Shown here: piece after piece, positions 1-13,400 of the stretch
Numbering within the stretch: position 1 is the stretch's first letter
How the letters are laid out: each line of letters opens with the position of its first letter
Assembly (NCBI GenBank): GCA_031213475.1
Contig: JARUPZ010000008.1
Coordinates: forward strand, 12,909,393-12,973,392
Reading direction: 5' to 3'
Origin: Nereocystis luetkeana
Lineage: Eukaryota; Sar; Phaeophyceae; Laminariales; Laminariaceae
DNA length: 64,000 bases
Position numbers and translations under genes: made by a program
Notes under the pieces: model-generated
Seen by the model: the letters and a program-made list of their open reading frames with translations, nothing else
The model's database searches: none
What the model was told of the DNA's origin: nothing

Positions 1-1393
1 ACGAGATGGAGCATGACCGTTCTGACGAGCTCCTCTCACAGGGCTGGCCAAGGGGTTTCGCAGGATCATTTTGGTTATCTGATACACCACATGGTTCTGG
101 AGATACGGCTTGGTTCTCATTTTAGGTTTCGTTCCCATTTTTCCGATTTGTCTGTTGACGGCGAATCACTCCCACCGGGGGGTGTGCATTCGCGTCGTTT
201 TTGACGGCACTGGATTATATATCCAAGGAATGTTTTGAATCAATATTTTTTTTTGTACACGCGTAAAACGAAGACATTTTTGATCGAAGGAGTTTTTATC
301 GGAAACACCTGCAAAATATTCGTGGCACATTTGGGAAACAAATGTTGCACGCAAGGCCCGAAACCCTAACTTCTTGCCTTTGGAGCACACTTAAGGTTAA
401 GCCATACACTAGAAATGCCTGGAAAATCTTGGATCAGAAATTACGGGATAAATCCCGCGGAATCACGAAACCACGGGACTCATTTCGACGGGATATGGGA
501 AATCTCCAGTTTCACATGTTCGCACGGGACGGGACACGGAGTTCTCAGGATTCGCTCAAAATTCACGGGAGATCGAGATTGAAATAAAAAGCACGGGAGG
601 GGTTCGGGATCGTGAACATTTCCACGGGATCAGTTTGGACCGGATCGCGATTTTCAAAATCCCACGGGATTACGGGATTCTTAATATCGCGTGGAGTCCC
701 GCGATATTTTCACAACGGAATGAAATCCCGAGGAAAGCCCTGATAAACTAATTTTGTCTGCAGAAGAAAAAAAAGTTGGGACAGTTTATAAATAATTGAA
801 AGTGGGATTTTGAAAGCTTCGTAATCGCTACTGGTATAATTCTCTGTGGGTAGTACAAAAATTTCAGTTGTACAAACTTTCAGGACGGCACTACGAGTAC
901 TCGTTCATGTTTACGATTCGTTTGGAATTTTGAATTGTTCCCATTGCAAGTACCGAACATACACAGATAAACGTTAACGGATTATACGTACCACGCCCGA
1001 ATCCGCAGTTAAGTTGGAGTTCAGCGATTTTGTTTCCTGTCGGGAAAACAGCTTTATGGCCGAATTTTAACAGGTAGGTGTCATAGATGTTTGAAATAAA
1101 CGGTGGCCATCGTGGTGGTGCACCTACCGAAGAGTATCACCCCTAAATTCGGGTTGTCTTCACCGAGAATGCCAACACCCGTTTTATCTCTTGCGACGTC
1201 CTTCTATATATCGTTCTTTATTGTGGTCTCCCCACGCCTTTCCAACCCCCTCTTTCAGTCCTAGGCAACCGCCACTCGATTACAACCAGCAAATTCACAA
1301 ACCAGTGTTTCGAACGTCCTACCCTTCATTGCCTCTGCCCCTGGTCCTCCGTCTGAGCTGTTGCAGGAACTGAGATATACATATCCGAGAACG
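1..1393. other. Upstream region of gene 1, with a CACGGGAT-rich tract at 420-740
   Basis: No gene recognised. Between about 420 and 740 the motif ACGGGA(T/C) occurs a dozen or more times, with some reverse complements (ATCCCG), giving a degenerate interspersed repeat. A TATA-like CTATATAT lies at 1204-1211, about 185 bp before the gene 1 ATG, too far to be a confident promoter. The last 200 bp before the ATG is pyrimidine-rich. Confidence 0.5.
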
Positions 1394-1478
1394 ATGATGG
1401 TCCACGCCAGTTTACGTCAGTTGAGCCTCTTGATGCTGGTGCTGATGCTGCCACTGCTACCCACGATACTGGCGCAAG
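1394..1478 (+). CDS. Gene 1 exon 1: signal peptide
   Basis: The exon encodes 28 residues starting MMVHASLRQL, with a hydrophobic core LLMLVLMLPLLPTIL and a small-residue end LAQ, a textbook secretory signal. It ends in phase 1 (CAA G). The donor is GC rather than GT, in the context CAAG|GCAAGA, which matches the known GC-AG donor class. Joined to the A1 exon it gives LAQ-E-C. No in-frame GT donor at this position fits as well. Confidence 0.75.
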
Positions 1479-4400
1479 GCAAGAAATATGCACCCTTACC
1501 ACGCGTCCAGTGATTTTGAATGCTTCTGGGTGCTTTGGTTGGACCGTTGGTGTGATGTGTTCGAGCCACCGCGGCTCTTGCGACTCATAAACGGATCTTG
1601 CCCTTATTCACACAATAGGTGCTTTGCCTGGCTTGGACGACGACCGGTGCTCGAGTTTTGGTCATGATCCCTAGCTGGTGTTAATAGTGTTAATAGTGTT
1701 GTAGTACTACGGTCGCGGAGAGTAAGAACATCCTCTACGTCGTTGTGTCGCGTACACCCATGAAGGGTGGGCCATTCCTTCAGGCACACACGAAGGGGAG
1801 TAACCCTGAACTTCAACGGGGAACATTGGACTACAAAGAGAAACACCACACTAGAGTGTTCTGGGGTATCATCGCCCAACCCAGAATGAACAACGGACGA
1901 ATGGATGTCCCGCGTCCTCGGGCGCGCAGACATGGACAGTTCGAACCAGGTTTCGCCGAACACTGAACACGGCGAGGGTGGGATTGGAGGAGCTGTTGAG
2001 TCGAGCACCAAGTCTCGCCGGTGTCGTGGCGATCTGCTCAGAGTTTGCCGAGTGTTGGAAATCAAAATGTTCCATGTGTGTCTGCTGAAGTCTTGATGGA
2101 AAGAAAATACTCCGTAACGGGAGTTTGCGGTTTTGTCAAATAATAGGGATCTAAACGTCTCCGGCTCGCCCCGAGTCCTCACGCGGAATGTTGAGACAGC
2201 CATGACTACATATGACTACAGCGTTACGTTTGTTTCCTCAAGTAGAATCGGGCATAATGAGTACCCAGGATATATACATCCTGGGCTATATATTGTTGAT
2301 GACACACGTACCATCGACGCATTCTGCGATAGAGGTAGCACGCTTCCCGTAAGATGGTTTCTGAATGACAAAGCTCCTTCCCCCGAATCGTCGGAATGCT
2401 AAGACTGCTTCCAAAAGTGACTTCATTGTATACTTCGGGCTTTTCATCGATGATGCAATTTCATTTTTGCTGAAGGAAGTTTTCAGGTGAGGCGTGGAGC
2501 CCCTCAAAGGAGGAGCCTCAGAAACACGAGGGTGGAACTCTTTGTTAGAACACCTGCATCACTGACGTCCGCAGGAACTGTTGTCTTGGAGACTTGCCTT
2601 TTATCAACGGCCTGGCTTTGCGCTCAACCGATCAGCGTGCCGACTATTTGTTCAGGTTTTGAGTTTCGTCGAAATAATACAAAAATAATGCCCATGACGT
2701 TGCGTCAGATCTTGAAAATCAATGTCGCACCACTGTAGGTTATATGCCGAAACCGAGCCAACTTGAGTTGATATCTACTGTTCAGTGTTCTGTTTAACGT
2801 GCCTCACATTGCCTTCCCCTCCCGCTTCTGCCGGGGGCGGCCTCAGCGGGCTTGCATTGCGTCCTACGGACGACTGCTAGAAAGTTTGCGATGAAAACAT
2901 CTGTTCGGAATTCAAGCGTAAGCTCATACATACCGAAAGGCATCCGTCCATGGCACATTAGATTTGGGCTGGCTAAACACATCCGTTCGACATTCAGCAG
3001 GCCATCGCCAAGTTGAAGTCAATCACATTGAGTTTTTGGGGGGGGCTACGCACGTACGTACATGTGGCATGTATATGTGAATTTTCGCTACCACCATGTA
3101 TTGGCCACGCTGCTGATACCGGCTATTGACAACTTGAACAGGTTAAGCGGGAGGTGTACGAAAGTACAAGTTCTCATGTGGATAGACGTGGTGTTGCTGT
3201 TATGCGAACAACTGCTGGGTACCAACGGCAGCTTGACGTAGGACTAAGATGGGAGACGGCAGATAGACGGATGAGGGCGATACTCGTGCATACTATGAAC
3301 GTTTGAGTCGGCTTTTTTCATACTTCGTCGCGAGCTCTGTTGCACATTTCTTGGATTGATCTGCACATTGCGCTATTAATAGGCAACGAAACGCGTTCCG
3401 GATGGCAACTTTGTTCTGTTGCAGGTTCATCGATATGTTCTAAATATTTTTCTCCTTTCACTAAAACACGACTTATGCCCAACGTACCCGTTGACAGCAC
3501 TGTCAGATTAACGGCCTCGATTTTTCTACATCCTCGGTCAGGACGTGCGCGGAGTAAAGCCGGGCGTCAATCCGCCGTAGCGAAGCCCTCCATGTGCGAT
3601 AAATGTTAACATAATGCTCGTCAAGATGTCTTTTTCCAACATGAACGCAAAACGCGCTCAATATGGACACCGACAATTGTTCCGCATGCCCATATTTTTA
3701 CTGTGTCCACGCGTGTTTTTGCCCACCACGATACTGTGCCGTCTGTGGCAGAGTGCGACGCCAGCAACATCTGCCCGGACGCTTTGTGCTGCACGGGTGA
3801 TGGAGAGTGCTCACGTGAGTGGCGTATATAGAACCCCGCGTCGTCAAACCGTCCGCGAGAAGAATGATGCACAACACCACTTATCACGCAGTTGTCGGAT
3901 ATAGCCAGAATCATGGCTGACGGTATGACCATATGCCATTGGTAGTGCCTAATCATATTCGCTACGGGGGCCGGTGGCATGAGGAAAATAATCACATTGA
4001 TGGCACGGCAGTGCTAGGTTTTCATACCCGACAAGAAGGTAGAGGTGCTGCATTCTGCTAACGCCACCGCGCAGAATATCAGCACGAACACCGCAAAAAG
4101 AAACGACATCCCAACTCGATATGTCTGGTGTGAAATACAATGTATCAGTTTCCTGCGGATCGTGTAAATGCTCGTACCGCCGTACCGACCCGTCTCACGT
4201 CATGGTAACTTGATGGGGTGTGTTGCGTGCCTAAACAGACAGCGTTCATCAACTATCACAGCCAACATTACGTTTGAACGTTATCGTCCTGCGCATAGTT
4301 TTGATCACGTCGTAATCTCCACACGTGTGCCCTGCCCCAGAGAACAACGCGATGTCGGTGCCAGCGGGCGAAGATGCTCAAGACCCGTGTGAATGCGAGA

Positions 4401-7400
4401 GTGAGTCTCTCAGCGCTGTCGGCGAATGCGGTGAGTGGAGGTGACGGCGATACATGAGTGATTGGTGCAGACAAATTTAAGGACGGATTCCTCTTGCTCG
4501 TGAGTCGGCGAAGTGCACCACAGTGGGATCGGAATTCAGCCACGAACATGTTGGAACGTTCGCGTGGTGAAATGCGGGGTGGTCATATTAATCGTCGGAT
4601 CACCTGTCTGGTGAAGATTATTGTAGGAGTACGTACCCAGGTAGTGCATGCTCGCAACGTGTGCACGTCGAACGGTCACTGGAACGCACCTGTCACAAAC
4701 GTCTTGATGCGAAAAACATGATGTTTACATTTCTGTTCTGAACAACGTACTGGAACGCTATCTCAGTGACGCAGGCAATTCGCCGAGCGGTGGCGATCGC
4801 CTCCCCACGGTCAACTAGCCGCCTTTGGAGCAAGTCTGTTATAGTACTCATCGTCGCTAGCTGTAGCGGTGTGACGGTGTACCAGATATGCAATCGTCAG
4901 TGGGCTATTGCCCACGTACGACTCCTATACAGTCTTCAGCATATTCCTATCGGCGGAATATTTGCTTGACTCTGTTCTATTTTCTCTAGCGTTGACCTAG
5001 TATGCGACGCATGAGTACGTGGGTAACTACGGTGCCTTAATAGAAACCAGGGGTATAGATACTGCAACTATTTTTACTGTACGCGGTACTGGTAGGTATT
5101 AGGCAAGCCCCAATGACGCAGAGACCATAGTTTGATTTGTACGATCCACGGGTCATACCGCGGTGTGGCAGAATGCGAAGTATGACAGGTCTAGAACAGG
5201 AAAAGTGATTTGACAGCTGTGACACCTGTGGGCCGAAGAAAGATGCAGACAAGCAAATCCTCTAGGAGCAAGATGTATGCACTTTAGCTAGTTGTACTAG
5301 CGGCGGTCAATTGAGGGGGACGTAAAGCCCGGACATCAGGATGCTGATACTCGTGCACACAGTCAGCATCACACATCAATCGGTCGTAGTCATAGCTAGC
5401 GTATACTTGGTGCTAAACGTATTTATAAAAGCAATCTAAAACTATAGTAATGTAAACCAGTACAGAGTTATTCCGCATCTATGGCGAAGGGGACATACTC
5501 CAAAGACCCCAACCCTGGGTTTTTCATAGAAAGTGACCAGCTGTTTATCGCGAGTTCCAAAATGGGGGGCAAGTCACATTTACCTGCTCTGCGCGCAAGT
5601 GGTGTGCATCCTATCGTATGCCCTACATGTATTCGTGATAGACAGACAGCACATAATATTGTCTGTGGTCCATGCATTGCACAGAAAAGAAGACGGCGGA
5701 GCCCCCGTCGGGCCTCTCAGTTGATCAGTCAGATTTTCAGAAATGACATTCTAACACGGAAATGTTCGGGTGACAACGTATTTTGGACGAGAGGGGATAC
5801 GATAAAATTCGGCCCGAATCATATTTGGGTTCTTCATGGATGGACACCAATACCTGGTACACATCTCCACACATGCAAACCGAGTACGTCAATAACTCGC
5901 AACAGAGATCCGAGCGACATTCGTCGATACACAGCGTCGTACCCGAATCGCCACGATAGTCGTCGGAGGCAGAGCTAAACCAATGTGGTCGACAGCGGTG
6001 CTCTCGGTCGCCTCGCACGAGGGATGCTATTCCAAGCACTTTCCTGCGAAACTAGTGTGTACCATCAAGACTTTTCAGTCTTGCTTCTTCTACTATACGA
6101 TAGGACGCATAAACACCGGGCAGATCTGGCGCAATTATAGCTCTGCCCTTTTTACATTCCTAGCTTGAGAAGGCACCGAGAGAGGTAAACGTCTCGTTTT
6201 CTACAACCTCTGTTTGACAGCCGACAATGTGCCAGGTACCAAAAGGGTAAAAGCGTAACACGCGGCAGTTTCCAAGCACGTCACGACTTTCATACATCGG
6301 TGTTTGCCAGTAAATTCGTGTAAAAGAGAGGATACTACACCCGAGGTTGCGTTTGAGACACTAAACTCACATGAGTTTGATGGCGATAGCTACAGTACGC
6401 TGCTATCAATACGTCAGTAGTCAGTACTGTATCGTTTACTTCTATTGGGACATAGTCGCCTAATGATATAGTTTGTAGAATACAGCGTTCTGTAGGCTGA
6501 CATACCTAAATACTTTGTTCGCCATCCGGGATTAGGTTTTACTGTGCTGTTGAATACACACAACAGTAGCCGTACTCGATCGGTTCGACATACTCGTCCG
6601 ATGTACAAAGTAGTTATTACGGGGGACCATAGTTAATAGGATCTATGGTATACAGAAAAACCTGCAGATTTAACCATTTTCACAAACAACATTTGGTCCT
6701 ATTAAGTATGGTCCCCCGTAATAGTCGAATACAGCGTTCGGTAGGCTTGACATACCATACCAGATTGTTCGCCATGCTGGATTACGTGTTCCGGTTCGAA
6801 ACATGGTCGAGTCCCCAATCAGATTAAGGCGGAGAATCCCGAATATTTTCGTTCGAGTTTTCAGGTTAAGACATCCGGTGTCCGTAGCGCGGGGTTTCTC
6901 GGGGACGCAACACGCGTGTACACGCACACTCGCTCATTCGCTCTCTAACACTCTCCAGCATCTTATCCGCTTAGAGACCGCCGCCGATCAACAACGAAAC
7001 TGCCCATGAGGCGTCCTTTTTTCGTCAGCTCTGCAGGAACACACACAGCTCATGCCCGCATGCTGTACCAGGCGGGTGGCACCGATCGAGGTACTGACCT
7101 CTGCTCCGGTGGAAATTATGTCTGGCGCAACACAGCAAATGCCCATCACACATATACACCGGTATACGACGTGCCCCCAGCAAGTTGCATTTATTGCTCG
7201 CCAAGAGCCCATCGGCATGTTGAGCACTGAGGATGGAACGGTTCACGTCGCTATTATAGTCTCCTGTCGAGTTGTGCACATCTTATACCGGGGTATGTAT
7301 ATATAGATCCTCCTCAACGTCTATCGTGAGCAACTGCTGTGAACTACGCAATCAGTACCGTCTGTCCTCTAGCCGCCTTTTTCCGAACATGACTACACTG

Positions 7401-10400
7401 GGCTAACACAGTTCAACAAAAACGTTGGTTTTTGGTTGTGCCTAAATCCGCAGTCCCTCCCTACACATAGGGCGCACGATGTCGACACCAACACATACTT
7501 TCCCACACAAAACTCGTTTACTTCCTTTTGATATAATTTCATGCCTCTGCATGTGTCTGCCCGTGCTTTCGCGTACCGCACTACTCACAGAGTGCACTTC
7601 TGACCTGCATTGCCCGGAACCCACCTGCTGCATGGTGAACCGGGAGTGCTCATGTAAGTGTGGCATAGAAGCTCGCGTTCACACACCGTCTACGCGAGCA
7701 ATATGTCTTAAGACCCCCGGTAGCACTCGAGCAACTTTCTGACTCTGGAAAGACTTCGGAGCCACATCCTACGCCGGTTGCCACTCGTGATAGCGAGGTC
7801 TATCGGTGTCATGGTTACGTCAACCGACTTGATAGGATTGTGGAATGTTAGGGTTAGGAAAGAGTAGCATCACCCTGGACACGAGTCCTGGCGGAGTCAG
7901 AAGCTTGGCGATTTCATGACAACAGGTACCTGGTGGCCGCGACGACTCTTTGCAGGCGCACCACCTTGGGGGTCATTGTTTCGCGATTGAGCTCCACTAG
8001 CAGTTACACCCTATAGGTTGTGTTTGAGACATGTTTCAACGCCGAAGCATGTGTCTGGGTAGCCGAAGATTAGCAATGGAATTAATCGAAGACGCGGGCG
8101 CAAACAGGTTGGATATGGTGTTGGCATCTCCGCGCAGCGTTCGTGCTTGAGCTTGATAGGTTCACGTTGTGGTATGAGGTGCTTTGCATACAGCAGTATA
8201 CGCGCTGGAGTCTGGTATCATGGCAACTCCCTTGTATGAGATCTATTCACCTCCAGTAGATGTTGGTTCAGCGCCCAGACCAAACTAATGTTTCAACTAA
8301 ACGCTAAACGATACGGCGTGTTGCTTCGGAGACGTCACTGCGCAGACTCCCAAGCACGAACGCCGCTGCTACAAACATACCAGTATATATTTCCATTAGC
8401 TTTGTAGAGTATTCTTGGTCGGTTCCCTGCAGATCGTGTATAACATTGTACGGCCGTAACGTCCGTGTCTCGTCGTGACCAAGAGTCACGTAGCTATCTC
8501 GTAACCTTGCTACGTCAACGGGGCGGAACGAGATACATATTTCGCCTGGCTGAACGGTGTTTACCCACCGCCGCTGTGGTAAGAGTCATCCGCCTTAAGG
8601 TTTGAGAACGTCGAACCCCTCGCTTGTACCCTACCCAGCGAATGGCGTGAGCTCTGTGGGAGTGGGTGGGGATGCAGAGGACCAGTGCGAATGCGAGAGT
8701 GGAGCTCTCAGCGATGTCGGCGAATGTCGTGAGTGAGGGTGACGGAATTCTATCGGTGGTCGGTGCATATGAATTGTGGGAGGGGTGGATTTTGTTGTGA
8801 ACCTATTTTAACGCTATTTCAGCTTTTCATGCAGTTTGCCGAAGGGACGTGCTCATATTGATGCGGTAGGAAGCCTTTCAAGGCCATGCATTTTACTTCC
8901 AACCGACGCTAACGGCGACGTTTTGCCAGTGTATGTTATCGTCGGTAGGCCGTGGTCCGCTCGCGAGACCTGTACAGTTTTAGGTATATTCGAAAGCGGA
9001 CTATTTTCTTGGGACTGCCGATGACTCTCTAGTCGCTGACGAAGTAGAACAGCTGATGGTATAACTGTTCAAACTACCGACACGTCTAAAGTCGGGTGCT
9101 GTAGCTGTAGCTGTAACATACTACCACATAGAGGACCCGAGGCAACGTTATCAATCGTGTCGCTACAGTAGTCGCAGCTCTACTTACGGATTAAAACAAA
9201 CGTACAGCACACTATTAATATAGTGCGAGACTGCTTAGTTCAATTATGCTGCCATTGTAACGTTCCGGAGTGTGCTGTAGTCGTCGATAAGCGTTGACAG
9301 CAGATGCGGAGATGGTTCGAAGCCCTTAGTCCTCACCTAGGCGTACCCACTGCGGAGATGGTTCGAAGCCCTCACCTAGTCGTAACCACCGCTCGTTGGT
9401 CGCACTAGTATAGTGACGGTTTCGGCTGAGGGAGAAACGGTTTCATTTTGTCCAGAACGTCTAACTATCGGCACCCGGAGACATGACCCTACGAGCACGG
9501 CGTCGTAGTAATGTACAGTAGATAACTCCTTTGTTTTCTTGGATCTTGCCTTCGAGCTCGACGTGATCATCCATCGAACACCAAGCTCCAGCGATCACTC
9601 ATATCATCTGCTCTTGCTCTTGAGCGACAACGCTTCTAATCTATATCACCGAGCTAGGGTCCCGAGCACCACTTCGCCAGAGCGCACCATATCGCACAAT
9701 CCACGTACTAGCGGTTCGGGCACTCGACCTTTGTCGGCACCATCAACTAGCCACAAGCCAATTCACATGAACGGACACGGTCCGATTCGCACTGCTTCCA
9801 CAATTAATTGTCGTTCGGGTGTGCTTGACGGGGTGCGTTTGGTTTGTGACGTAGCTAACTACCAAGTTCGGAACCAGGGGTATTGATCATGCCAATACTG
9901 CTGTACTCTATAAGGTACGAAACAGGCAGAGCTTGCGCAAGGGTAGGTGTAACCCTAAGGGTGTGATGTTATCAAGGGTAGACGGGAACGTTTGCTTACT
10001 ACAGTAAATTTCCAAAGTACAGAATCATAGCCGACGATGGGTTCATGTGTCCAGGTCCTGGCGAGTTAAGCGACACACGGAGCAGTTTCCGATTCAAGCC
10101 ACGCCTTCCCTTCGCACGCGGTATTTATTTAATCAAGCTGTGGCAAATGAACCTGCCAGTACAGGTATACCTGAGGTTGCAGATTGGACACTAAAAACGC
10201 AAAAGGCCTGTTCCACTCGCCACGAGTCTGCACTCTGAGCGTTGAGGCCCCAACGAGATCGATGGTATTCTAAAACGGTCGAATCGTGCATATTTTTTAT
10301 CCGAGTGTACACGCCTGTGTCTAAAAGGTATGTGTTACCAGCTTTCATGGTCTATTCTGAACATTATCAGCACCTACTGTCAGTTCTCCACCCGTCCTTG

Positions 10401-13400
10401 TCTCAACGACTTGATCTTGAACTGGCCTTGACGGAGGTGTTAATAGTTTATTTTCGGTTTCGTCGAAACACACAGCAGAGCGTTCCGACGTGCACGATCT
10501 CGACACGAAAACACATTTTTCGACACGAAACCTGACTTTCTCTTTTTCGAATGTATCCCTTTCGCGCCGCTTGCTGACCCCCCGTGCTATCGCGCACCGC
10601 ACTATTGGTAGAATGTACCGCTGACGAACAGTGCCAGACCGGGTTATGCTGCATGGCCAACGGGGAGTGCTCATGTGAGTGGGGCGTAGATTCTCGCGTC
10701 GTCGTGCCGGTTACGCGAGCAGAAGCGGTAACTGGCCGCCCGACATCACACGAGCAGTTGTATTGCCCTTGTCAATGTTCGAGTCGCATGAAGGTAATAT
10801 TTTCCAAGAGTGATCACTAGGTGTAAGAGGGTCGTCGTCAGGCCTACCGAATGTATCGTGGTGCTAGAGTTGTAGGGCTGGGTAGAGGCAGCTCCAGCCA
10901 CAAAATATCAAAGTTGTGCCAGAACCCAGGAGACGCCGTGCGATCCGGTTGCCCGGAGGCCTCCGCTGCTGGGTCCCTACCTATGGCGCGTAGTCACGCA
11001 ATTCGGCTTGGGCTAAAAGCAACACCTTGATTGATGTTTTAATGCGAACGGCTGTGTCGGGGTCGTAAAAGATTGTCTGAGGAATCCACCACAACTGCGG
11101 GCGCAAAGTGCATCACGTTGTCCCTTCCACGGGCAGGGCTTACATTCGATGTGGTTTCGTTGTATTACGAGGTGGTATAGTTGAACGCATGTACGCTTCC
11201 AGTGCAGTGGCATACTGGCAGATACTTGCAGCTCCCTCAGCCAGAATGTATTCTCCTCTCGAACATGCTGATCATTTTCCCAGCCCTTCAGATCTGGCTG
11301 TCCGGAAGGTAGAAGCATGAGGCTTTGTTCACGTCAGTGCCCAGGACCTCAGCACGAACACTTCCGTAGGTAATATTCTATGTCCCTTCGCTTCGTCTCG
11401 TGTGGTTTATTCGATCACGGCTTCATGCGTTTCGTGTAAAGTATCGCACGGCCGTAACGACGTTCCCGAACCGTGGCCACCAGTCACGAGTAACAACCCA
11501 TCCAAAGACGGAAAGTTCGACAGGAGTGCTACGATGTGTACATATATACATATGTTTCCTGGGGCTGAAGGTGTTTGCCAACTGCTAGCGTAGCCAGCCT
11601 TACGTTTATAGCGCCGCATATTTGCCATGCATTATCTTCCGCCGCGAATTTTTACGAGCGCCGTAACGTTGTCGTGTGCCCTACCCCAGCGAGAAACGCG
11701 ATATCTGTACCAGTGGGTGAAGATGCAGACGACCAATGTGAATGCGCGAGCGGGCTTCTCAGTGGTGCCGGTGAATGCGGTGAGAGTGACGGCCATACTT
11801 CAGTAATCGATGCAGCCACATGTCAATAGGGGGGCATTTGGCTCGTACGTCATAAGAAAACACCACGATAGGATTGCAGAGGAACCGCAAACATGTTCGA
11901 AACGTCGCGTAGTGGCCTGAACGTCCAGGGTGAAGAAGGCCAAAATACTTGTTTAATGGAGATTGCTAGCAAATTATCCCCCCCTGACGGTGCATGCTCA
12001 TCAGGCGTTCGCGTTGAAACGCCATCGGAGCGTACCAGTCTCATGCACATTCTGTTGCAGTACTGTACGTGATACATATGCATTTGACATTGCTCGGGTT
12101 TGAACAGCGTCCTGCAACTCTACCCCATCGGAGAATGTAATTCGGCCAAGAGACGTGTTCGCTGTGACCTTGTTGACTACAATAGCCGCCTTTCAGGAAT
12201 TGTCTACTCAGTATCGTTGCTAGCGGCACCATTTTAACGACATATTATCGGTTGGCCACGCTCCGACTCACGAGTGCTGTACCGTCATCGGAACTCTTGG
12301 AGCCGGCAGACTGACAGTACATTCCATTGTCATTGCCCTATTCGCAGTCCCGTTGAAGCGAATATCCTACTGTAGGGGTGTCTTTGATAATGTGCCGTAT
12401 GTGTTTTTTGCGTACGAGAACATACAGAGAAGAAACCAGTGGTAACGATATACCTGGTAGCCACTATTAATAGTGCTGCCGTACCTTATACTAAAGGGTA
12501 TTCGCCATGAGATTGGTGCAAATGGCAGTAGTAGCGGTATACACAAGGTGGTGTCTGGGCACTACAAAATACCAATCTGATGTCTTGCTCGCTGCGAGTC
12601 CCCCCACAGTCTGTGCGTGGAGGCGTCAACGATCATTGCGTTATGGCTGCCTTCTCGAGTCAAACTGTGCAAAGCTTGCGCCCCGGTATGCCTCCGTGTC
12701 TGTAGATATTCGCCGAGCGCCATTGTGACCAGGTTCGCACATCATCCACACACGTGCTTCCCTTCGGCAAGTCGTTTCCCAAGGACATTCCATTGTGCTG
12801 ACCGGGAACAGTACATACTGTTCATGAGTTTTAGGTTTCGTCGAATTACGTACCAGGTAGCTCTTTTTTTAACGCCCACGATATCGACACCAACACATGC
12901 GTAAATATTTTGTAGATATCAAAAAATGACTCTATCTTACTCCCTTCCGCACGCTTTGCTTCTCTGTTTTCACGCGTGTTTGCATTACTTGATGTCGTGC
13001 ACCGCACACTTGACAGGGTGTAGTTCCGACGATAACTGTCCGGATGAGTCATGCTGCATGGCGGACGGGGAGTGCTCATGTGAGTGGCGTTGAAACTCCC
13101 GTGGTCAAACCGTTTTCGCCAGCATGGGCATGAAAGAGAAGCCCGACATCAAAAACGCAGTTACGTTTGAATCTTTATGCAAGGGTTTCCCACGCTACTA
13201 TTGAAAACGTGCGTATGTATCTTTCTGCCACGTAGGCTCCAAAACCAACATATTTTGTTGCTTAGGCGATGCCGACCATCACCCCCGGATGCCACCTCCT
13301 AGTTGTTGGCCATTGCGCGTTATCGTAAATACCCCCCTTCGCCTAAGTTTTACCTCGTTATGCGCCGCCCGTGTTGACCTTGTTGACTTTCACTGCTTCC

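Noticed and set aside
1745..2203. Overlapping frames on both strands in gene 1 intron 1, up to 199 codons
   Set aside because: No motif or conservation; they lie between the signal exon and A1 and have no suitable 63/90-nt cassette.
5481..5978. 165-codon frame inside the gene 1 intron
   Set aside because: No motif, no splice support, lies between confirmed exons B1 and A2; likely chance.
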